From Nitrospira defluvii (GTDB taxonomy: Bacteria; Nitrospirota; Nitrospiria; Nitrospirales; Nitrospiraceae): DNA of 64,000 nucleotides. The stretch is from contig NZ_CAJNBJ010000007.1 in the NCBI RefSeq assembly GCF_905220995.1, positions 1 to 64,000 on the forward strand, given 5' to 3'. The notes under the pieces are model-generated. The model saw nothing but the letters and a program-made list of their open reading frames with translations. It had not been told where the DNA came from and searched no databases. Every line of letters starts with the position of its first letter. Positions within the stretch are counted from its first letter, which is position 1. Shown in pieces: positions 19,832 to 29,112 of this stretch. Made by a program: the position numbers and the translations under genes.

Positions 19832-20890
19832 TTATTCCATGCGGTACGAAAAGGGTAGATCCAGTTCAAGTTTTGACTGCGCCATTTCATGTTTCACCTT
19901 GAGGGGAAAGGCATTGCGCACCATGTCGAGCGTGTGGCGATCCAGCACTGAATGGCCGGAACTTTCTTCCAACGACAAATTGAGCAAATGGACCGCCGCG
20001 CCGCGCTGTTCGATCGTGAGACGAAGGATGACACGGCCCTCCCAATGGTTTCGCTTGGCTTCGGCCGGGTAACGCTTGCGTTGATCGACCGAGGACCACA
20101 GTGCTTGAGAAAGCCAGCCGTAGTCCGGGCGCTCCCCTGGGCGCGTGTGAACCTCCCGCTGTTTCACGACTCGCTGCTGCACGGTTTGAACCGGGCGCTG
20201 CACGATCTCCTGTCGGATGTGCGGTGGAGCCTCGACCGGGGCGGGGGCCGATTCCACCGCCGGCACGTCGCTGACCACCGCCGCGACCTGCGTGCTGGCC
20301 TCGACTTGTCTGGTCACCGGTGCGGATGAGGCGACTGCTTGGGGTGTCGAATACTGTTGTATGACGGGAGCCGTTTCCGAAACGACCGCGGTGGTGTCCA
20401 CGACCGTCTGCACGACTTCAGACGTAGGACTGACCGTTTCCTGAATTGTCTGCGCGACGGTTTCGACCTGTTGAGTCGTGACCTGTTGCACGGTCTGTGC
20501 GGTTTGCACCGGCAGGCTTTCTAGGACCGGTTGCACCTGCTGAACGGGTTGGATCTGCTGAATCGGTTGCGGTTGTAGCACCTCCTGTACCTGCCGGACG
20601 ACGGGCTGCACCTTGGCGACCGGCACCTGCTTGGGCTTGGGCGGCGTCACCGGCTGAGGCGTAGGCGGCGGTTGCGACTCGACTGATGGCGGGGGTGCTG
20701 GTTCCGCCGCAGGCGGCGGCGTTTGCACCACGGCGACATCCCACTTGAAGACGGGTGGGGGCGGCGGCGGCATTTCCGTGAGCAACAAGACCGCCATGCC
20801 GACGAACAGGCCGTGGATCGACATGGAGAAGGCCCAACAGAGCGAGGCCCGTTGGCGCTGTGAAGAATCTAATGGTAGCGCCAGGCTCAT
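19832..20890 (-). CDS. tonB: TonB energy-transducing protein
   Basis: This 352-aa protein has an N-terminal membrane anchor (residues ~18-40), then a long Pro/Gln/Val-rich spacer with repeated QPVQQVQPV-like units. The C-terminal domain carries KRYPAEAKRNHWEGRV and ends FSYRME, as TonB domains do. It spans the periplasm and passes the proton-motive force from ExbBD to TonB-dependent receptors. Its start overlaps the end of exbD by 4 nt (ATGA), indicating translational coupling. A second, shorter TonB is encoded at 41097-42017 with a similar C-terminus, so the two probably serve different receptors. Confidence 0.93.
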   Translation of the reverse strand: MSLALPLDSSQRQRASLCWAFSMSIHGLFVGMAVLLLTEMPPPPPPVFKWDVAVVQTPPPAAEPAPPPSVESQPPPTPQPVTPPKPKQVPVAKVQPVVRQVQEVLQPQPIQQIQPVQQVQPVLESLPVQTAQTVQQVTTQQVETVAQTIQETVSPTSEVVQTVVDTTAVVSETAPVIQQYSTPQAVASSAPVTRQVEASTQVAAVVSDVPAVESAPAPVEAPPHIRQEIVQRPVQTVQQRVVKQREVHTRPGERPDYGWLSQALWSSVDQRKRYPAEAKRNHWEGRVILRLTIEQRGAAVHLLNLSLEESSGHSVLDRHTLDMVRNAFPLKVKHEMAQSKLELDLPFSYRME

Positions 20891-21261
20891 GAGCGAACCA
20901 CCTCGAGATTGACCTGTTGAAAGCCTAAGCTGCGGATCTCATCGACAACGGACACAAATCTGTCCAGGACGGTGACTCGATCGGCGCGTACCAACACGGA
21001 CGATTCCCGCGACTGTGAATTGAGCACGATCCGCAGTCCGTCCGGTGGCACCGGCTGGTCGTTCATGAACAGCGACCCCTCCGCTGTGAGGGTAATCACC
21101 AGCGGGACGTCCTTGCGGTCGCCTGATTCCTTGGCCTTCGCCAGCTGGACAGGTACCTGGCCGGTGGTGATGAATGTCGCTGTGGTCAGCACAATCACCA
21201 ACAACACCAACATCACGTCGACCAGAGGAATCACGTTGATCTGGTCGATATCACGTCCCAT
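20887..21261 (-). CDS. exbD: ExbD/TolR-type biopolymer transport protein
   Basis: The 124-aa product has the ExbD signature: a short cytoplasmic N-terminus, then one membrane helix NVIPLVDVMLVLLVIVLTTA that contains the conserved Asp needed for proton coupling, and a periplasmic domain of about 80 residues. It forms the TonB-energising complex with ExbB, whose frame overlaps it by 11 nt upstream, and TonB, which overlaps by 4 nt downstream. Start and length fit the family. Confidence 0.93.
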   Translation of the reverse strand: MGRDIDQINVIPLVDVMLVLLVIVLTTATFITTGQVPVQLAKAKESGDRKDVPLVITLTAEGSLFMNDQPVPPDGLRIVLNSQSRESSVLVRADRVTVLDRFVSVVDEIRSLGFQQVNLEVVRS

Positions 21262-21718
21262 GTTGGACCTTAAACTGGGTCATCAACTCCGTGACTCGGC
21301 GACGCAGCACATTGTTCAGGACGACACAGGGGATCGCCACCAACAGGCCGACCGCGGTGGCTTTGAGCGCAAGGCTCAGGCCCACCATGATGGTCTGAAC
21401 CGCCATAGTGCCGGACGACCCCATTGTGTGGAATGTCAGCATGATGCCGAGCACCGTTCCCAACAGGCCGATGTACGGGGCGTTCGCCGCCACGGTGCCG
21501 ATCACCACCAACCGTTTGGTGAGCGCCACCTCGAATTCTTCCTCGGAGCGGTATCCCCGGAGGTCGATGCGCCGATAGAAGATCCAGCGCTCTGCGGCCA
21601 CCGCCACCGCCCAGAGGCTCAGGGCCAGCAGGAGCCCGATAATCCCGTAATCCACAACGTGCTTAAGGCTGTCCACTTGGTAATCCTTTAGAAGGTTAAA
21701 CCCCTTATCCCGTGGCAA
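21251..21718 (-). CDS. exbB: ExbB/TolQ-type proton channel, short form
   Basis: The 155-aa protein belongs to the MotA/TolQ/ExbB family. It has three hydrophobic segments: YGIIGLLLALSLWAVAVAA, then ANAPYIGLLGTVLGIMLTF (the conserved proton-channel helix), then ATAVGLLVAIPCVVLNNVL. The cytoplasmic loop between helices 1 and 2 is only about 40 residues, so the protein is much shorter than E. coli ExbB and resembles the compact ExbB2-like class. It is first in the minus-strand operon exbB-exbD-tonB-periplasmic protein-MFP-RND. The promoter region is 21719 onward, where I see no convincing Fur site. Confidence 0.92.
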   Translation of the reverse strand: MPRDKGFNLLKDYQVDSLKHVVDYGIIGLLLALSLWAVAVAAERWIFYRRIDLRGYRSEEEFEVALTKRLVVIGTVAANAPYIGLLGTVLGIMLTFHTMGSSGTMAVQTIMVGLSLALKATAVGLLVAIPCVVLNNVLRRRVTELMTQFKVQHGT

Positions 21719-22093
21719 GACGAAAGTCGAAACACAGGTTCATCTAGTTATGACGTATGAGATGCTGGATTCTGCACCACATTGGGAGGAAAAAATTTTT
21801 AATGTGTATATTCAATGCGTTGTGGACAATATCTCGCCCTCTCATTGAGATGAATGCGCCTGATGCATCGATGAATGCCTTTGGCACCTGTTTCACCCAC
21901 GGTTCAGTGCTGACAAAGGAGGTACGTGATCGCATGCGCTTCGAGAATCCGGGATTTCACGCGGCCCACATATTCCGCATGGATCCCAGTGCATGAAGCC
22001 AGACAGGAGAACAATAGTTTCTGAGGAGCTGTAAAGGGAATGCTCGATTGCCGGAGATTGTGTTTCAGTAGGCCTAAGCGAAGAACCAGGGGC
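21719..22093. other. Intergenic upstream of exbB
   Basis: This region contains the probable promoter of the minus-strand exbB operon and an A/T-rich patch near 21788-21805. The plus-strand frame 21757-21996 shows no family resemblance and no ribosome site. I see no gene here. Confidence 0.5.
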
Positions 22094-22258
22094 TCAGCTA
22101 CTCGGGTTCGATGCAGTCGAGGTGTTGCGGGCCTTCATGAGCGAGGCGAGGGTATCCTTGGTCGCCCCGCAGTTGATGCAGCGCCATTTGGCCTCTTTGG
22201 CATAAAAATCCAGCACGCGCTCGATGATCATGTATCCACTGCATTTCAGACAATTCAT
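22094..22258 (-). CDS. 54-aa zinc-ribbon microprotein
   Basis: This short frame reads MNCLKCSGYMIIERV, then WRCINCGATKD: two CxxC pairs 23 residues apart, the layout of a treble-clef or rubredoxin-like zinc ribbon. Start ATG at 22258 follows an AAGG/GAG-rich stretch on the minus strand. The C-terminal 15 residues are Ser/Thr/Asn-rich and probably disordered. No function is recognised. Similar two-CxxC microproteins occur at 36420, 42791, 60506 and 60747, so this is a recurring type in the window. It lies alone between exbB and the S9 peptidase. Confidence 0.75.
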   Translation of the reverse strand: MNCLKCSGYMIIERVLDFYAKEAKWRCINCGATKDTLASLMKARNTSTASNPSS

Positions 22259-22740
22259 CGTCTCTTCCTTTCGTGTGAAAGTAGATCGTTCTGATTGCCC
22301 CGTCGCGATCGTTCGGTCAATGGCCGTCCCCAGCCACTCGATCAGCCAAGGTTCGCCGGACCTTGATCGTCATGGCATTTGGGTCCTTCGAGCAGCCGGC
22401 GATAGGAGCCGCGTATGGGCTCTTACTGCAGTAGACGTATCAATCGGGCAATTCCACACATCCAGGCGAGAGATCGTCAACAGGAAGCGGCCTGAGGGAG
22501 GGCGACGACTCATTGTCCTACAAGCTGCAGCACATGCGGATCAGGATGCACAGGTCGTTAGCCGGTCATTGCGGAATAAATGTCGCGAGGCAGTCGTTCA
22601 AGTGTCTTAGCGATCGGAAGGGAAGAGCATGAACTCGCGTGCAGAAATCGATCGTTGTATTGACCGTTGTGAAGTCTCTTCTTAGACTTTGGTTCGCTCA
22701 CCTCACGTGCCTGTGCGCTGTGCTCGATGGAGAAGATCCC
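22259..22740. other. Intergenic upstream of S9 peptidase gene
   Basis: I see no supportable gene. The peptidase frame stays open back to 22639, but the segment before 22741 lacks a ribosome site and the usual signal-peptide start. Confidence 0.45.
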
Positions 22741-24825
22741 ATGCCGCGTGATCCCTGGTCTCATGCCATGATGTTTCTGCGCGCGACCCTGTTTCTTGAT
22801 CAGCCACTGAAGTCGAAGCAGTTGTGTACGTTCGTGACGATCCTGCTGGTCGCCTTGATCGCCGGCTGCAAGGGGACTGGACAAGCGATACCCGAGCCAC
22901 TTCCGGCAGATGTGCTGGATGAGGTCCCCGGTCGTATTCCCCTGAACGTCTTTGCGTCCCTCCCGCTGGTACGCAGGATGACGCTGTCGCCGTCGGGGGA
23001 GCATATCGCCTCCATTCAAAATACTGCCGCGGGTAAGACCTATCTCGTGGTGACGACCTACGACGGCAAGGATGTTCGAAGACTCTTGGCGAGCGACAAC
23101 AAGCGGTACTCAATTCGATGGTGTGACTGGGTCAATGACGAACGGTTGCTGGTGGGCGTGGGGGCAGATGATGGGTGGAGCAATCTCCGATGGACGGAGA
23201 CACGCCTCTTCGCCATGAATCGCGACGGGTCGAATCTCAAGACGAACCTGATCGCTCCGAGTCGCGACCATAATTTTTTTGCCAGGGAGTATCTCCCGCA
23301 GTTACAGGATAGGGTCATCGGCAAACTTCCCGGGGACAACCGATCCGTCCTGATCGCACTCGATCTCGACCACCACACCTATCCCGATGTCTACAAATTG
23401 GATGTGTACACCGGCAGCCGGGAGTTGATCGAAAGGAGTACGTATGGGATGCGGTATTGGATGGCGGACCGGCAGGGGGTTGTGCGGTTGGGAACGGCCG
23501 TTGAAGGGACCATCGTCCACATCCTGGTGAAACCGGTAGGCCAGGATCGCTGGCAGACGTTGCGGAAGTATGATGCGCTGCGTGAACCGGAGCTCACCCC
23601 TCTGGGATTTGACGAGGATCCCAACATTCTGTTTGTGGCACAACCTCTCGATGGAAGAACCGCAGTCTACAGCATCAACCTATCCGAACCGCATCTGCCG
23701 CCGATACTCCGCGCATCCCATGCGACGTACGACATCGAGGGCGGTCTCATCTATTCGTCTTGGCTCAAACGCGTCGTCGGGGTTCACAGTCGTTTCGACG
23801 AATCTGCCGGCCTCTATTGGAATCCTGATGCGAAAGAACTGCAGACCCGGGTTGATCTGGCCCTTCCTGGACGCATCAATGACATCCAGGACAGCAGTCG
23901 GGATGGTCGCCGACACATCGTCGTGTCCAGCCATGCGACGCAACCGCCTCAATGGTATCTGTTCGACGAGGATCTCAACCGGCTCACGTTGATGGTGGAT
24001 GGGTATCCGAAGCTGGTCCCGAAGGAACTGGTCAAACCCATGCCGGTCACTCTCAAGGCCAGAGACGGCACGGTTTTGCATGGGTACGTGACTCGTCCGA
24101 CTCAGGAACGGCAGCATGGGCCCATGGTCTTGTTTCCCCATGGTGGTCCGGCCAGTAGAGACGTGCTGGATTTCGATTACTGGACCCAGTTTCTCGTGAG
24201 TCGCGGCTGGGCCGTGCTGCAAGTGAACTTCAGGGGGTCCAGCGGTTACGGCGGGGAGTTTTTACAAGCGGGATTCAAGCGCTGGGGACTCGACATGCAG
24301 GATGATCTGACGGATGCCGCACGCTACGCGATCGAGCAGGGCATTGCGGACCCTGAACGCATCTGTATCGTGGGTGGAAGTTATGGGGGGTACGCGGCAT
24401 TGATGGGAGTCGTCAAGACACCGGAACTCTTTCGTTGCGCGGTGAGCTTTGCGGGAGTGTCGGACCTCCGCGCGTTGCTGACGGACAAACGGCAGTTCCT
24501 GGGGTATGAGCTGGGAGCGGAGCGGCAGTTAGGCGCCTGGTGGTCCGATCGCGATCGGCTGAAGGCCACCTCGCCGGTCAACCATGCGGACACGATACGC
24601 ACCCCGCTCCTGATCGTGCATGGGGCGGAGGATCGGGTTGTGCCGGTGGAACAATCCCGCGCCATGGTCGAGGCCTTGAAAGATGCAGGCTTCACCCGCC
24701 TACGCTATGTCGAACTGCCGGACGGCGATCATCACCTCAGCCGTCAAGACGACCGTGTCACGTTCTTCCGTGAGATGGAGCGGTTTCTGATCACTCATTT
24801 GGATGGGGCGGAAAGGTCTGAATAA
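22741..24825 (+). CDS. S9-family prolyl oligopeptidase-like serine peptidase, lipoprotein
   Basis: The chosen ATG at 22741 is preceded by GGAGAA; it gives a 694-aa protein with a hydrophobic segment and lipobox LIAGC near residue 41, so it is probably a lipid-anchored exported protein. Residues ~70-430 form the variable beta-propeller half; the C-terminal ~250 form the alpha/beta-hydrolase with GGSYGGYAAL (nucleophile Ser), HGAEDRVVP (Asp) and DGDHHL (His). The family cleaves short peptides from the N-terminal side. Beside a peptide-siderophore locus it might process or degrade the siderophore, but this is only context. The 3' end overlaps a truncated cupin frame on the other strand. Confidence 0.9.
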   Translation: MPRDPWSHAMMFLRATLFLDQPLKSKQLCTFVTILLVALIAGCKGTGQAIPEPLPADVLDEVPGRIPLNVFASLPLVRRMTLSPSGEHIASIQNTAAGKTYLVVTTYDGKDVRRLLASDNKRYSIRWCDWVNDERLLVGVGADDGWSNLRWTETRLFAMNRDGSNLKTNLIAPSRDHNFFAREYLPQLQDRVIGKLPGDNRSVLIALDLDHHTYPDVYKLDVYTGSRELIERSTYGMRYWMADRQGVVRLGTAVEGTIVHILVKPVGQDRWQTLRKYDALREPELTPLGFDEDPNILFVAQPLDGRTAVYSINLSEPHLPPILRASHATYDIEGGLIYSSWLKRVVGVHSRFDESAGLYWNPDAKELQTRVDLALPGRINDIQDSSRDGRRHIVVSSHATQPPQWYLFDEDLNRLTLMVDGYPKLVPKELVKPMPVTLKARDGTVLHGYVTRPTQERQHGPMVLFPHGGPASRDVLDFDYWTQFLVSRGWAVLQVNFRGSSGYGGEFLQAGFKRWGLDMQDDLTDAARYAIEQGIADPERICIVGGSYGGYAALMGVVKTPELFRCAVSFAGVSDLRALLTDKRQFLGYELGAERQLGAWWSDRDRLKATSPVNHADTIRTPLLIVHGAEDRVVPVEQSRAMVEALKDAGFTRLRYVELPDGDHHLSRQDDRVTFFREMERFLITHLDGAERSE

Positions 24826-24998
24826 ACTCGACCATGCATGCTGAGGGGGGCGTCCGATTCATAGACTTCTTCTCCGATCTCTTCTCCGGGCTTGATGTTC
24901 ATCAACACCAGTTGGGAGTGCTGCGGCGTAAAGAGTACCCGGCGGTCATGCTGGTTGTCGCGTGTCGCGTCTTCGATGTGAACGAGATAGCCTTTCAT
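24795..24998 (-). pseudogene. Truncated cupin-family gene (N-terminal third only)
   Basis: From the ATG at 24998 the frame reads MKGYLVHIEDATRDN and then SQLVLMNIKPGEEIGEEVYE, which matches the beginning of small cupin proteins up to their first metal-site strand. The rest of the cupin barrel, including the HxH region, is missing. After GEEVYE the frame carries about 20 unrelated residues and stops inside the 3' end of the S9 peptidase gene. The likely cause is a deletion that joined the peptidase and cupin regions. A functional 67-aa peptide is possible but less likely. Confidence 0.6.
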
Positions 24999-25128
24999 GG
25001 GAATCTCTTTGGCGAGGAATGGGGGCAAAATGTGGGTGGCGTCGGACTCGATCTGGAGCGCGATGTATGCTGGCCGAATCACAAGATCGAGTCAATAAGC
25101 AGAGATAGGCGTCTCCGTTCGTCAGGGC

Positions 25129-25398
25129 TCAGTGGGATGCTGAGGTATCGCCTCTGGAGCGTTGCGGCGGCTGACCGTCGACATAGCGATAACCTTTCGC
25201 CTGCATGCATCCGCTCAAGTTGATGCCTCCGGCCATGGTGTCTTTCTGATGTTCCTGCCCCGAGAGCACCTCCGCCTTGCATTGCTCCCAATCGTCCTGC
25301 GTGTGCGCGTCGGTTTTGCCCGCTTGCACCCACCGGCCTTCGGCGCAGCCGGCCAGGAGTGCAAGCAGCAGTCCCCCTCCCAACAAGATCCGCGGCAT
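25129..25398 (-). CDS. Small lipoprotein next to siderophore receptor
   Basis: The 89-aa protein begins with a clear lipoprotein signal (ILLGGGLLLALLAGC), followed by about 72 hydrophilic residues with two further cysteines (EQCKAEVL and LSGCMQAKGYRYV). The CMQAKGYR ending resembles small entericidin- or DUF-type lipoproteins, but no function can be assigned. It starts 3 nt after the stop of the receptor gene, so it is probably the last gene of the first FecI-FecR-receptor unit. Confidence 0.75.
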   Translation of the reverse strand: MPRILLGGGLLLALLAGCAEGRWVQAGKTDAHTQDDWEQCKAEVLSGQEHQKDTMAGGINLSGCMQAKGYRYVDGQPPQRSRGDTSASH

Positions 25399-25401
25399 GG
25401 T

Positions 25402-27900
25402 TTAGAACCTCAAGCCAACGGTGGCCAACACGGTGCGCGGCTCGCCGTAGAAAAATGTGTTGGACCCGTTGTAGGAGGTGGCGACGTATCGCTGATCCAA
25501 GAGGTTTCTCAGATTGAGCGCAATATGCGCGCTCTTCGCTCCCACCCAATTGCCCTTCTGCAGGTCATGATTGTAGTAGAGGGCCGCATCGGCGCGGATG
25601 TAACCCGGCATTTCGGTTTGGTCTCCAAAGATCGAAGCATTGCGGCTCGTGTAGGCGAAGAGTCCTCCGCCGACGCCGAAGCCTTTTAACGGTCCATCCT
25701 GGATGTGGTAGGTCGACCACAGGGTGAACTTGTTATAGGGCACGTTGGCCAACCGCTTGGCCACCAGCGAGGTGTCGTTATCTTTGGTCACCTCGGCGTC
25801 GGTATAGGCATACCCGGTGATGATGTTCCACCCCGGCGAGAGCTGCGCGGTGATATCTAACTCGATGCCTTGGCTGCGTTGCTCGCCCGTCTGGACCGAG
25901 AAGCCCTGCAGCGCGAGGGCCGGGTCGGGACTCGGCGTCACAAGGTTTTCACGGGTCAGGTGAAACCAGGCCAAGGTGGCCGACACGCGGTTGTCGAGCA
26001 AGAAGGTCTTCACGCCGACTTCGTACTGCGTCGATCGTTCCGGCTTGAACAACTCGCCGTTCGGATTGAAAGCCGCGGCAGAGCTGGGCTGGAAGCCTTT
26101 CGTCCATGATGTATAGAGAGAGACCGGTTCGATCGGTTGGTACACGAGGCCGAGTCGCGGGCTGACCGCGTGGTTGTCCGAGGTCTGCTGAGGCGCACCC
26201 ACGGATTGTTGAAATTGGTGGACATAATCGACGCGAAGGCCGCCCATAAATTTCAGATTGGGCAGAATCGTGACTTGATCTTGGAGATAGACGGCCGCCG
26301 TCTTGTTGTCGGCTCTGAAGCTCACGCGATCCCCCGTGAAGGGGAGCGGAGGCAGCGAGTAATCGGGAGCGAAGAGGTCCAAGGGAGGCGCTTCGGCAAC
26401 GGTGTAGATCGACTGGTCGGTTTTCTCCTGTCGTAACTCCACACCGGTCAAGAGCGTGTGCTCCATGTCGAACAATCGGAAATGACCGACCAGGTTCGTG
26501 ATCATCGAATTGGCGTGCCTCCTGGCGACGCCGGGCTGCAGGACCTGGAAGCGCTGGATAGTGCGGAAATCCGGTTCGAGGACACCGCCGAATCCAGCAT
26601 AGAGATTATTGCGGTCGTCCTCCGCGATCGTATGCCGAAACGCGTTACGCAGAGACCACTTGTCATTGAACTGATGTGTCAGGTCATAGCCGAAACGATA
26701 GGAGGTGCGGTTGAACGTGCTGAAGTCGCCCAGGGTGGTCGCGCGATTGCGCGGAATCGTGCCGTTCGGATTCGGCAGGAACGTGCCCTGCGCCGGGAGA
26801 CCGTAGGGATCGTTGCTCCAGCGGCGTAAGTAATCGGCCTCGACTGTCAGCGTGGTCCGTGAACTCATGAGCCACGTGATGCTCGGCGCAATCGCGGCCA
26901 TGTCGCGATTGGCGTAGTCCATGAAACTGCCGGCCTTTTGCCCCGCCACGTTCAACCGATAGAGGACCGTCTTGCTGACGTTGAGCGGGCCAGTGGCGTC
27001 GAGTTCCGAGCGGTAGAAGTGGAAATTCCCCAATGTCACATTGGCCGAATAGGCCGCGTTCGGCAACGGCTTGTTCGTCACAATGTTGATCACTCCACCT
27101 GGATCTCCCTGTCCGTATAGGACAGCGGCCGGCCCCTTCAGCACTTCCAGCCGGCGAACATTGTAGGTGTCTGAGGCCGTAAATTGTGCGAACGGATCGA
27201 GTAGGCCGTTTCGGAAGTAACTGCGCGAGGTGGCGTCGAATCCTCGGATGATCAATGAATCGTAGAGTGACGCAGCGGATTCCGTCGCATTGATGCCCGA
27301 CACGTTTTGCAACGAGTCCTGCAACCGGAACGTGCGTTGCTCTTCGATCACCTTGCGTGTGATCACCTGAATGGATTGCGGGACATCGCGAATCGGCGTG
27401 TCGGTCCTGGTGGCCGTCGTGGATTCCTCGGCCACATAGGTCTGCGCATCGTCGTCTCGCTCATGGATGTCCTTCACGACGATTTCAGGGACTTTCACCG
27501 ATTGCTGTGCGGCCGGTCGAGACGAGGCCTCGGGAGCTGCCGCGAGGCTCGACGAACCGGTAGAAGACAGGGATTGAGGGCCGGACATCCGTTCGAGCGT
27601 GATGCTGCCCGATGTCGTGGTTCGCGGGGAGAGCCCCGTGTCCCGGAGGAGAATCCGGAGGGCCTCCTCGGGCGCGTATTCGCCCGAGACGCCCTGCGTC
27701 GCGATGTCGCGCGTCATGGCCGCGTCGTAGAGCAACTCGATTTGCGTCATGCCGGAAAATTGCAGCAAGGCGGAAGAGAGCGGCTGCGGCGTGATGGCGA
27801 ATGCCTGCGTCGATGACGCAGGCGCGGGGTTGTCCTGCGCCCAGAGGTTCGGAGCCGCGGAGATCATCAACAGGCCCCAGAAGAACACTGTTACGAACAT
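25402..27900 (-). CDS. TonB-dependent siderophore receptor with N-terminal signalling domain
   Basis: I use the ATG at 27900, which has AAAGGA upstream and a signal peptide directly after; the product is 832 aa. Order: signal peptide to ~23; STN signalling domain ~30-105 (FAITPQPLSSALLQFSGMTQ); TonB-box-like VPEIVVKD; plug domain (TPIRDVPQSIQVITRKV, RLEVLKGPAAVLYGQGDPGG); beta-barrel ending in VLATVGLRF with a terminal aromatic residue. It is an FpvA/FoxA-like outer-membrane receptor that imports a ferric siderophore and signals through its STN domain to the FecR-like protein encoded upstream. The ligand is unknown; the product of the adjacent NRPS is a candidate. Confidence 0.95.
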   Translation of the reverse strand: MFVTVFFWGLLMISAAPNLWAQDNPAPASSTQAFAITPQPLSSALLQFSGMTQIELLYDAAMTRDIATQGVSGEYAPEEALRILLRDTGLSPRTTTSGSITLERMSGPQSLSSTGSSSLAAAPEASSRPAAQQSVKVPEIVVKDIHERDDDAQTYVAEESTTATRTDTPIRDVPQSIQVITRKVIEEQRTFRLQDSLQNVSGINATESAASLYDSLIIRGFDATSRSYFRNGLLDPFAQFTASDTYNVRRLEVLKGPAAVLYGQGDPGGVINIVTNKPLPNAAYSANVTLGNFHFYRSELDATGPLNVSKTVLYRLNVAGQKAGSFMDYANRDMAAIAPSITWLMSSRTTLTVEADYLRRWSNDPYGLPAQGTFLPNPNGTIPRNRATTLGDFSTFNRTSYRFGYDLTHQFNDKWSLRNAFRHTIAEDDRNNLYAGFGGVLEPDFRTIQRFQVLQPGVARRHANSMITNLVGHFRLFDMEHTLLTGVELRQEKTDQSIYTVAEAPPLDLFAPDYSLPPLPFTGDRVSFRADNKTAAVYLQDQVTILPNLKFMGGLRVDYVHQFQQSVGAPQQTSDNHAVSPRLGLVYQPIEPVSLYTSWTKGFQPSSAAAFNPNGELFKPERSTQYEVGVKTFLLDNRVSATLAWFHLTRENLVTPSPDPALALQGFSVQTGEQRSQGIELDITAQLSPGWNIITGYAYTDAEVTKDNDTSLVAKRLANVPYNKFTLWSTYHIQDGPLKGFGVGGGLFAYTSRNASIFGDQTEMPGYIRADAALYYNHDLQKGNWVGAKSAHIALNLRNLLDQRYVATSYNGSNTFFYGEPRTVLATVGLRF

Positions 27901-28003
27901 ATCTCGTCCTTTCCGTCGTGATACCAGAGATGGGTGAGCCGGCGCGCGGCTCACTGACTACGACGGACGGACACAGAACAAGGTCTAGTGTGGAAAGAAA
28001 AAA

Positions 28004-29005
28004 TTACGATTTTGTGATGCGGCTTCGATACAGCAGGATGAGGCGGTCGGCGAAGGTCACGATGCGGATCGGGAGGCTTTCCTCAAGGGCGGGAAGGAAG
28101 CGGTCCAGTCGCTCGGTATCGAAGGAACCAGTGACCAACAGCTTGTTGAGTGACTGATCTCGCAGGAATACAAACCGGCCTGAACGATAGCGGGCGACTT
28201 CCTCCAGCACTTCCGGCAACGGTTGATCCTCGAACACGAGGCGATGCTGTTGCCACGCCAAGGTGCGGTTCAGGTCGATTTGTTCCACTGATCCAAGCCA
28301 TCCGTTCGGCTGATAGCGAAGCTGTTCGCCGGCTTGGACGTCCATGGGCGGTTCGTGCCCCACGCGAATGCGCACACTATGTTCGGACACCGTGACCGTC
28401 GTCTGGACCCCGTCCGTTCGGACGTTAAATGCGGTGCCCAACGCGCGGATGGTGCCCTCACTGGCCGTTACCTCGAAGGGGCGGGCCCGATCCGGGGCGA
28501 CGGTGAAGAAGGCTTCCCCGCGGTGGAGGGTGAGGCGGCGTGTGCCATCGGTCATGGCGATCGACAGTGCGGTGTCGGTGTTGAGTCGCACCATTGAGCC
28601 GTCGGGTAGCGTAATGGCGCGCTGCTCTCCCACCGCGGTGCGATAGTCTCCGAGCGGCCAGAGGACGAGCGCCAACCAGAGACCGGCACCTGCGACCAGC
28701 AGGACGCAGGCGGCCATTGCGGTGAGTCGCCGCCAGGAATGCGTTGCTCCGGGCCTCTCGGAGTCCGACTCTGGAGGCAGGTATCGATCCAGTTCGCGGA
28801 TATCGTCCGGGTTTAGGCCATCTAATGAGCGCCAGAATTGTTCCGCTTCACGATAGGCGGCGGGATGGGCCTGGTCTGCGGCCAGCCATTCGGCAAAGCG
28901 CCGACGCTCGTCGGCCGTGACGGTGCCGGTTTCAATCCGGACCAGCCAGGCGGATGCCGCTGACGCAACGCTGTTGGGTTCTGCTGTGCCCATCGGGTGG
29001 GTCAT
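28004..29005 (-). CDS. FecR-like anti-sigma regulator, cassette 1
   Basis: The 333-aa protein has an N-terminal cytoplasmic FecR_N segment with AWLVRIETG and RRFAEWLAADQAHPAAYREA (residues ~18-60). One membrane helix follows at ~98-118 (LTAMAACVLLVAGAGLWLAL), then the periplasmic FecR domain (GEQRAITLPDGSMVRLNTDT) and a C-terminal STN-like region that contacts the receptor. It relays the occupied state of the receptor encoded just downstream to the sigma factor encoded just upstream. The start codon is not well determined; no strong ribosome site precedes either ATG (29005 or 28993). Confidence 0.92.
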   Translation of the reverse strand: MTHPMGTAEPNSVASAASAWLVRIETGTVTADERRRFAEWLAADQAHPAAYREAEQFWRSLDGLNPDDIRELDRYLPPESDSERPGATHSWRRLTAMAACVLLVAGAGLWLALVLWPLGDYRTAVGEQRAITLPDGSMVRLNTDTALSIAMTDGTRRLTLHRGEAFFTVAPDRARPFEVTASEGTIRALGTAFNVRTDGVQTTVTVSEHSVRIRVGHEPPMDVQAGEQLRYQPNGWLGSVEQIDLNRTLAWQQHRLVFEDQPLPEVLEEVARYRSGRFVFLRDQSLNKLLVTGSFDTERLDRFLPALEESLPIRIVTFADRLILLYRSRITKS

Positions 29006-29112
29006 GGTAGCGCCACTACCACTGCCTTGTCACGTTGGCGTCTCAACCGGATCCCCATAATAGTGGAGACGCGTCACGGCGCCTGAACATCCATGTGGCT
29101 CCGGCATCTGCG

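Noticed and set aside
20450-20640. Repeated QPV/QQV-encoding stretch as a possible CRISPR or tandem repeat
   Set aside because: It is the low-complexity Pro/Gln/Val spacer of TonB; units vary in length and there are no spacers of constant size. No CRISPR array was seen in the window.
22639-22740. N-terminal extension of the S9 peptidase frame
   Set aside because: No ribosome site before 22639; the ATG at 22741 has GGAGAA and places the hydrophobic lipobox segment near the start.
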